DNA from: Ophiocordyceps camponoti-saundersi (nom. inval.)
Taxonomy: Eukaryota > Ascomycota > Sordariomycetes > Hypocreales > Ophiocordycipitaceae
Direction of reading: 5' to 3'
DNA length: 64,000 nucleotides
Assembly: GCA_003339415.1 (NCBI GenBank)
Contig: PDHQ01000138.1
Coordinates: forward strand, 24,335-88,334
Positions within the stretch are counted from its first letter, which is position 1. Each line of letters starts with the position of its first letter. Of this stretch, positions 55,635-64,000 are shown piece after piece. The position numbers and the translations under genes were made by a program. The notes below the pieces were generated by a model. That model ran no database searches. It was given only the letters and a program-made list of their open reading frames with translations, and had not been told where the DNA came from.

Positions 55635-56092
55635 CGTGTTTGGTTGTCTTTCGATTTGATAGGTGGCAGAATTGATAGAGAGGGGGGGGGGGTTTAATTG
55701 ACGATTGAGGACGAGGTGAGAGGAGAAGAGGGTGAGGTAGGGAGGTAAGTAGGTAGAGTGGTGAAGGAGGAGGATGAGGAGGAGGATGAGGATGAGGAGG
55801 AGGTTGCTGGTTGGTTACTGGTAGGCGGTTTTACGAGTCGGTCAGGGGAGCGGGGGGTTTGAGGACAGTTCTTTTTTCGCGCTGGGCTGTCGAGACAGTG
55901 ACAACGACGAGGATGATTGGGGAGGGACATGGGGAATGGCGGGAAATCACACCAATTCGCATGTATAGCTTCTATAACTGAAGAATCTATCTTCTATCTC
56001 TTTATACTGTGAGTATATGTATTCTCTTCTCACCGGTGAAGCAACTTCATCAGCATCAAGCACAGTCGTCACTACGGATATAGCGCTACACT
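55635..56092. other. Upstream of the lectin gene, up to LTR element 2
   Basis: It contains a G run (55682-55692) and GGA/GAT-type repeats (about 55725-55805), probably the lectin gene's promoter and leader. Base composition is normal right up to the LTR boundary. No gene. Confidence 0.55.
56088..56092. repeat. Target site duplication of LTR element 2 (left)
   Basis: ACACT directly before TGTCAG. The right side has ATACT at 63552-63556, differing by one C-to-T change in a CpA context. Confidence 0.65.
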
Positions 56093-56451
56093 TGTCAGAG
56101 TCTCAGAGAGATTCTGCCGGAATCGGAAAGTTACGTAGAATAAAGAGTAAGCGGAGTAATTAATTTATATATATAAGAGTAAGAAGGTAAGTATATATAT
56201 ATATAAACTAAAAAGCTTAGCCTCTAACCTTTAAGTTCGGAGGTTTTCCTTATATATATAAGAAATAGCGGATCTTAAAGGGAAAGCTTTTAATAATAAA
56301 AAAGCTAATTTTTAAGCTAATAATATATTAAGTAAAATTATTTTATTATTATTAAGGAATTTAAATAATTATATTAAGGTAATAAAGTTTTCTTTTTAAA
56401 GCTTATAATTATTTATAATTATATAAAATTAAGTAAATTTTTTTTTTAATA
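56093..56451 (-). repeat. Left LTR (3' LTR) of element 2
   Basis: The outer part (56093-56155) keeps its C and G bases (TGTCAGAGTCTCAGAGAG); the same positions in the right LTR are C-to-T and G-to-A changed. The inner end is all A/T. Confidence 0.85.
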
Positions 56452-59400
56452 TATTTTTATAAGTTTTTTAATATTAATATTAGGAAATTTATAAAAAAAG
56501 AAAAAAAAGATTTTATAAATAAAGCTATTATAAGTTTTTTAATATAAAATTAATTATTATTATTATTATTATTAATTTTATTATTATTTTTATTAATAAA
56601 ATTAGATAGAAAAAATATATATTTTTTTTAAGCTTTTAAAGTTTAGATACCTTAAGTATTTTTTAAATATAAATTTAACCTCTCCCCTTTTTTTAAAGCT
56701 TTTTTTTTTCTTTTTCTTTTCTTTTTTTAAGCTTATTAACTTTTTTATTTATAAGTCTTAGCTTTTAAAAAAGATATCTTTATTTATTATATTATTACTA
56801 ACTTATATTATTATTTAATTTTTATAAATAATATATTTTTTAACGCTAATATTTTTATTAAGTAATTTCTTATAATAATAAAAAAAATAAATATTATAGC
56901 TAACGCTATTATTATTATACCTAAGTGCCTTAATTTTATTTTACTAATAAATATACTTACTAAAAGCGCTACTAGCTTATACGCCCTAAAAAGGGCTATA
57001 GCTAAATAAAAAGTAAAAGGTAAAAAAGGGCTAGTAAGTAATATTAATATTTCTATATTTACGCTGCCTAATCTAACCTTTTCTTTTAAGGTTTTTAACG
57101 CTATTTTTACGCTTATATATAATTATAATATTATATTAATATATTTTATTTTATAATTTATATTTTTTATCTAATATTAATAATTTTATTATAAAGATTT
57201 TAGTAGCCTATTATAGCTTTAAGTATTATATATAATTAGCTATATATTTTATATTTTAAAAAATATATTACTTATTACTTTTAAGCTAATTTAATATATA
57301 TAATTCTATATATTATTTACGTAAATAAATTATATAAATATAAATTAACTTTACTTATTTTAATTAATATTATAACTTAGTAAAATAAAGCGTAATAAGA
57401 TAAAAATAAGGAAAATATAAATAAATTTTAAAGCTTTTTTAAGTTTATAATAATTAATATAAAATATTTATATTATCTAATTAATACTAAATTCCTATAA
57501 GCGTAAATTATATTCTTTATATATTTTTTACTAAGCTATATTAATCTTTTTATAATAACGCTATCGATATTATCTTTTTTAGTAATATTTTAAAAAAAAG
57601 CTATACCTTAGGTAACGAAAATATAAAAAGTAATAGCGGTAATATAATAATAATAAAAGATAAGTTTAAGAATAAAATTACGAAGCTTAGCGCTAATAAT
57701 AATAATAATAATAATACTAATTTAAATATAATTCTCGATAAAAATTTATAAGCTATAATTAAATATTTTATCTATTTTAGTAAGCGTTTTTTAGCCTTTA
57801 AGGCTTATATAAAAGTAAAGTTTACTATTATTAAGGCGGAGTTTACCGTAATAGCCGCTATTAAGGCTAAAAAGATAATAAATAAGTTAGCGAAAAAATT
57901 AATATTTATATTAAAAAAAAATCCCACTTTAGTAGTAACTTAGCTTTCGATTTTATTAAAAACTAAGTAAAAGCGTTTTCTTTCTATAAAAGTAAGTTTA
58001 GCTTTAAAAAAATAGAAAAAAAATTAATATTATACTTATTTTTTCTTTATATATTTTCCTTATAAATATATTTATAAATTACTTATTTATATCTTAATTA
58101 ATAATATTTTAGAAGTTTTTATATTTAATTTTAAGTATATTACTTAGTTAGTTTTTATTTTTTTAAGTTTATATATTATTTATATTTAAAAGAATTATTT
58201 TAATAAAATAGATAGGTTTTATATTTACTATTATAAATCCCGCTTAGTTATTTATAGAAAGTTCTTATTTTACTTATTAAAATACCTATATATATTTTTA
58301 AAACCTAACTTTATAATAAGGGATTTAAATAATATATTTTAAAAAGGTTTAGTTAACTTATCTATAATTATTATATTTATTAAAATATACTTAACTTTAA
58401 TTATCTTTATTAAGATTTCTTATTAAAGCTAGTAATTATAGATATTTATATATCTTAATTTAGTATAAAATTTAAATAGCTTTTTTATAACTATCTTAAC
58501 TATTTATATATTATTATATTAAATTATTATAAATAGATTATTTAATTTAATAGTTAATTTTTTAAGTAATTTACTTATAAAAAAAAATTCCTTTACTATT
58601 TATAAAAAAGCTAGTAATTTAGCCTTTATTATAAAAATTATAATAATTTTTTACTTATTAATATTTTAAATAATTATATTACTAAATAGTTTAATTATAT
58701 ATATTTAAGAACTTTTATAATTTTTATTATTTATAAAAAAAGCGTTACTAGCTATTTTAAAAGTATTAGCACTTTTAAAAAAAAAGCTTAAATTTTTTAT
58801 TACCTTAAAATAATATAATACCTTATTAATCGCTTAATAATAATTTATACTTAAGTTATAATTATACTTAGTAAAGTATACTATTATAAATATAATATCT
58901 AATTTTATTATTATTATAGTAAATATAATAAAGCTTACTTTTTTTTAATATTTATTTATTACTTAAAATATTATTTCCTTAAAGTTTAGCTTAGGAAGTA
59001 TAGAATTTATTAAGGTTTAGTAAGATCTCTTAATATTAGCTAGCTTCGCTATTTTCTTAATATATATTTTTTAAAATAGCTAGATTTTCCGCTAAGTTTT
59101 ATTATAAATAATTTAAAATCTAATAAACTATTAAATTAGATATTTACTAATTAAGATATAATATTATTAAAATTTTACTTATAATCGTTATAACTTATTT
59201 ATATAATTTTTAAAGTTCCCGAAAATTATATTATTAATATAAAAGAATATAATAACGCCTCCTTTTATTATATAATAAAGTTTACTTAGAAATATCTTAA
59301 ACTTTATTTTCTTTAATATCGCTATAAAATACCGCTATTAAAAAAGTAAAGATTTTCGTAAGCTATATAACGCGTATTTTAACTTAAGGATAATTCCTCG

Positions 59401-62400
59401 CTTTATATACCCTTATAATATCTATATAAAGATATCCTTATTTAATAGTATATTAATAAATATATTAACTACGTTATATTATATAAGTTTTAAGTTAAAC
59501 TTAGCTATAATAGCTATAAATATCTAGAAGCTTTTTATTACTAATATTACGGTATATATCTCTACTTTTATTATAAATTATTAGTCTTTATATATAATTA
59601 TTTTAGCTTTATATATTATTAGCTTATTATCCTAATTAAATTTATATACGTATACTTATTAATAGCTAATAATCTTTACTATTATATTTTTAAATAGAAT
59701 TTCTAATTATAAGTTTATATATTCTATATTATAATTATAAAAATAATTATATTCTATATTTTTAAATAACTCCTTTAGTAAATATTAAAATATTTATACG
59801 TAATTATTTAAAACGTTAAGTAAAATTCTATAAGAAAGACTTTATAAGTTAATTAGTTAAAGTAAATTTACTTTATTAAGTATTTTTCTATATATTAGTT
59901 TTTTACTAACTAGTCCTTTAAGGAGTCTTATATAGAAAGCTATATAGAATATTATCTCTTTTTTTTTTTCGGAATTCGCTTTAGTAGCGGTAATCCCGCT
60001 TATTTTTCTTATAGATTTATTTCTTTTTTCTAAAAGTAAAATAAATCTAACTTTCTTTAAGCTATTTTTTTTAAATATTCTTATTAGAATATACTTTAGT
60101 TTTCTATATTCTATTATTATTATAGTAAATAAGCTAATAAGTAATATTCTTAATAATATTAGATATATTACGCTAATTTCCTAAGATTTTTATTTTTTAG
60201 TAAAATTTTCTACGCTATTTTTAATAAGTATATTATTTACTAATATATTTTTACTAAATATATTCTATTAGACTTTTATTAGTTTATTAATAAGTTTAAA
60301 ATATATAATTTAATTAAGATTAATTATTTATCTCCTTTAAATATTTTTATTAGATAGTTTTTTAATTAATATAATATTTATTATATTTTAGTTATTAGCG
60401 TTTTATTATAATATTTCTATAATATACTTTAAGTTTATCTCCCTTAAACTATTTTTAAGAAAGTTAAAAATCCTATAAAATATTTCGCGTTTATTAAATA
60501 AAATATTTTAAATAAATATAATTTTATTTTCGCTAAGTAATTATATTTAATAAATATAACTTAATTTATAACTAATTAAAAATCTAATTTAAGCTTTTAA
60601 ATTAAATTTTCTTAGATAGTTTTATTTAAGCTTTATATTTATAGTTATTATATATACCTTATAACTATATATATAAAGGTAAGCTAGATAAGGCTTTTTT
60701 TAGAAAATACCCTTATATAAGGTTTTCTATCTATTTAAAATCCTTAGAGTTTTATTATATAAGTAAATAGTAAACTTAAAAATTTCCCGCTAAAAAGCTA
60801 TTAGTAATTATCCTCTTATCGCCTTTATTTTTATTTTTAGGATACCCTTAACGCGTTTTATTTTACTATTTTACTTTTATATATAAGGTATAGAGAAATT
60901 TATATAAATATTTTTATTTTTTAAAAACTCTAAAATATCTAATTTATTTTTAATCTTATTATCTATCTTTATTACTTAAATATAAAACTTATATTAATAT
61001 ATAAAATATCGGAATACTATTTTTAGCGTTTTAAGAATTATATATTATATTTAGTTAATTAAGTAAAAATCTTATATAAACTTTATATTTTTATTAGTAA
61101 TTAATATTACCGAAGAATAACTTATAAAATCTTTCTTAAAATTATAAAAATTAATTATAAGCGTTTTACTTAATATTTTTAACTTCTCCTTAAAAATTCT
61201 ACTAATTTATTACTTTATCTTTATTATAGCGTAGCTTTAATATTTATTAATTAATACGCTATTTTTTCTAATTAGTTATATTTATATTTTATTATAGTTA
61301 TTATTAATATAATTAAGAATTTATAAATTTAAATATTTAAGTTTTAAGTATTATATATTTATTACTAATTTTCTTACTTTCTAAAATATATAAAATATAT
61401 ATTTTCTTCGCTTTATTATAAATAATATATAATTTATTTATTTTAGGATATATTTTAAGATAAATTAGTTATAAATAAGTTTTATAATTACGATAATTTT
61501 ATTTTCTACTATTTTTAATATTAAATTTTCTTAACTAAAGTTATTATCTTACTATATTTTTTTAAACCTTAGTAGCTAATAAGATATTAAGTTATATATA
61601 AAATTTTAGTAATATATAATATTTTATAGCTTTAATAGCGCTATTTTTATTCTAATTAATATTTTAATATTTATTTTACTATATTTTTTAATAGGAATTT
61701 TATTATCTTTTACTTAAATAAAATCTCTAAAATTTAAATTATAAAATTATATAAATTATTTATAATTATTAAAAATATAAATTATTATATTTAAATTAAG
61801 AATTATTAAATAAAATAGCGGGTATTTTATAATAAAGAATATTATATAAAAAGAGGTTTTAAGAAAGAAAATTATTATAATATAACCTTTTTTATAAAAT
61901 AAATATAAAAAAGAGTAAAAAAAGTTAAACTTAATTTTATTATCTTTAATCTTTTTTAAATTTAAGCTTTACTTTTAAATATTTTCTTTAATAATTCTTA
62001 ATATATATAAGCTTTACTATTATAATAAAGTATTATTTTATAATAAAAAGTAGCGATCTCTCTTATATCTAAATTTTTCGTATAAATTATATTAATTATC
62101 TAAAGCTTATTTATAATATTCCTTAGAATTCCGCCTTTTTCTTTTATTTTAATTTTAATTTTTATTATTATAATATCTATTATTTTATCTTTCTTTATAA
62201 TAATTATTATTATAATAATTATCTTTTTTTTCTCCTTTTTTATAATCTTTTTTTTAATTATTTTTATTATATTTTAGTTTATAATTATTAGATTTATTTT
62301 TTTTTTTATTTTTTCTTTTAAAATTAGTTTTTTCCTTTTTATTTTTAAATCTTAAAAATACTTTATTATTTAAATATTTTATTATAATAGCTAATATTAT

Positions 62401-63190
62401 ATTTAAATAATAAATAAAATTATTAGTAAAATCTATAATATAAAAACCCTTTTTATTATATTTATTTACTTATTTAAAATAAATTATTTAAATTTATATA
62501 TATAAATATAAGTAAATTATATTATAAAATTAAATTATTTATATAAAATTATTATTTACTTAAAATAATCCCTTAAATTTTATAATATTAATATTTTTTT
62601 TTAATTATAAAATTAAATATATTAATTTTTTAGTAAAGATTAGTAATTTTTAATATTTATAGCTAATTTATATTTTATAAAAAAATTATAATAATATTTT
62701 TTATCTAAAATCCTAATTTTTATTTATAAAATCTTATATTATATTTTTACTATTTAATTTTTTTTATAATATAAAAAAAATTATTAAAAATTTATAATTT
62801 CTTAAATTTAAGCTTAAAAATTTTTATTATATTTTTTTATTTTTTCTTATTTATTATATTTTTCCTAATATTTAGCTTTTAGGAAATTATAATTTTAAAT
62901 AAATATTTCTTAAGCTATTTTTAAAATATTAATTTATTTATATATTTTTATATTTAATTTTAAGTAAATTAATTTAATATTTTAAAAATTTCTATTAATA
63001 AAAATATATTTTTATAGCTTTTTAAATTTAGCTTAAGTTTTAAAAATATAATCTTAATATTTTTAATTATTATTTTTAATTAATTTTATAAAAATTTTAA
63101 TTTTACTTATCTTATTTAAGATATTTTTTTTAAAAACTAATATCTTATATTTTAGTATATATAATAAAATTAATTAATATAGCTTTTAAT

Positions 63191-63551
63191 TATTAAAATT
63201 TTAAAAAGATTTTACTAAAATTAAAAAATTATATAAAATAAAAAATAAGTAAAATAATTAATTTATATATATAAAAATAAAAAAATAAATATATATATAT
63301 ATAAACTAAAAAGCTTAGCTTCTAATTTTTAAGTTTAGAGGTTTTTCTTATATATATAAGAAATAGCGGATTTTAAAGGGAAAGCTTTTAATAATAAAGA
63401 GGCTAATTTCTAAGCTAATAATATACTAAATAGGATTATTCTATTATTATTAGGGAATCCGAATAATTATATTAGGGTAGTAGAGTTTTTTTTCTAGGGC
63501 TTATGATTATTTATAGTCGTGTGGGGCTAAGTGGGTCCTTCCTTTCTGATA
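63191..63551 (-). repeat. Right LTR (5' LTR) of element 2
   Basis: Begins TATTAAAATTTT, the mutated form of TGTCAGAGTCTC, and keeps an unmutated outer end (GTCGTGTGGGGCTAAGTGGG) from about 63475 on. Confidence 0.85.
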
Positions 63552-63556
63552 ATACT

Positions 63557-63751
63557 ATATACGCAGAGGGTTCGACGGACGAAGTATTAGAATAGGTACC
63601 GTCCAGTTAGTGGGCAAGTTAGGAGATACTTGTGCTGCAGAGCGCCGTTGCGCGAAGACGCAGGTACTACGGCACGTGTCTCAGGAGTACTATGTCAAGC
63701 TGACCATCAGGTCCGACCTCAGCCGACCAAAAACCCACTTTCAAATTATGT
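63557..63751. other. Spacer right of LTR element 2
   Basis: About 195 bases of normal composition. I see no gene or repeat in it. Confidence 0.5.
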
Positions 63752-64000
63752 AATCTGACCACTGCACACGGGTATAGTACTTTATAAAATAAAGGTAGGG
63801 ACTTTACCTATCCGTATATATTAATTCCGATAAATTATATACTAATTCCGAAAAATACTAAGTAGAAGCTCTGACGATAGCTATTATTATATATTTTAAA
63901 AAAAGTATTTTATTATTTTTCCTTAAATTAATATATTTAAGTAGGCAAAGTCCCTACCTTTGTTTTATGAAGTACTGCGCCCGTGGGCAGTGGTCAGATT
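63752..64000. mobile_element. Inverted-repeat (MITE-like) element reaching the right edge
   Basis: 63752 onward (AATCTGACCACTGC...) pairs as an inverted repeat with the last roughly 60 bases of the window. The arms agree over about 60 bp with seven differences, five C/T and one or two G/A, plus an A/C. The centre is AT-rich and non-coding. The right terminus may lie at or just beyond base 64000, so the target duplication cannot be read. Probably a short non-autonomous DNA element partly affected by RIP. Confidence 0.72.

Larger units (their letters stand above)
56093..63551 (-). mobile_element. Second Ty1/copia-type LTR retrotransposon, heavily RIP-mutated
   Basis: 7459 bp with LTRs of 359 bp (left) and 361 bp (right), ends TGTCAG...CTGATA, and a near-identical 5-bp target duplication. 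The interior is almost entirely A and T. On the minus strand, traces of the copia polyprotein remain in the right order. A Lys/Asn-rich gag-like part lies near 62090-62360. An integrase C-terminal block lies near 60490-60725 (KPYIRVF at 60705-60725, followed by KIIFIRDILFD). A reverse transcriptase FFYINNIIF lies at about 59224-59247, where YINN at 59230-59241 stands for YxDD with both Asp codons changed. No frame is intact. Its LTRs differ from those of element 1, so it belongs to another family. Confidence 0.87.

Overview
This window comes from a filamentous ascomycete, most likely a Sordariomycete (inference). Protein-coding genes carry short introns of 50-150 nt with GT...AG ends and CTAAC/CTGAC branch-like motifs. 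The proteome is typical of filamentous fungi (CSN1, Zn2Cys6 factor, CE1 esterase, bicovalent FAD oxidase). Two AT-rich blocks hold retrotransposon copies in which C has become T and G has become A, the signature of repeat-induced point mutation (RIP).

Layout. 1-17.6 kb is gene-rich. It holds a terpenoid-synthase-like protein running in from the left edge, a homoserine-acetyltransferase-like alpha/beta hydrolase, a secreted FAD-linked oxidase, a secreted feruloyl-esterase-like enzyme, an Ase1/PRC1/MAP65 microtubule bundler, an Irs4/Tax4-type EH-domain protein, a ketopantoate reductase, and a SANT/Myb protein. 17.6-21 kb has no gene I can support; it contains long G homopolymer tracts and a 10-N assembly gap that look like assembly trouble. 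20,991-27,148 is a complete but dead Ty1/copia-type LTR element with 296-bp LTRs and a 5-bp target duplication. A 443-bp non-autonomous DNA element with 46-bp perfect terminal inverted repeats and an 8-bp target duplication follows at 27,860-28,302. 28.3-32.5 kb is non-coding and rich in short palindromic repeats.

32.5-55.6 kb is a housekeeping block: PRP8 (2377 aa, one exon), complex I subunit NDUFB4/B15, SAP18, PRP18, COP9 signalosome subunit 1, a 1013-aa Zn2Cys6 regulator, an Xaa-Pro dipeptidase, and an EMP46/47-type L-type lectin ending in KKYL. Two of the nine are spliceosome proteins (PRP8, PRP18), and SAP18 belongs to a splicing-linked complex in animals; SAP18 and PRP18 start head to head across 318 bp. 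56,093-63,551 is a second, larger RIP-mutated copia element (LTRs 359 and 361 bp). The last 249 bases hold a second inverted-repeat element that runs off the right edge.

Exon-intron structures were worked out by hand from frame continuity, splice motifs and family resemblance; no alignment or database search was run. Most strongly supported: the two LTR elements with their boundaries, the 443-bp inverted-repeat element, PRP8, and the multi-exon models of CSN1, SAP18, PRP18, NDUFB4, the hydrolase and the dipeptidase. Least certain: the function of the first gene, the 5' end of the SANT gene, and whether the G tracts are real.
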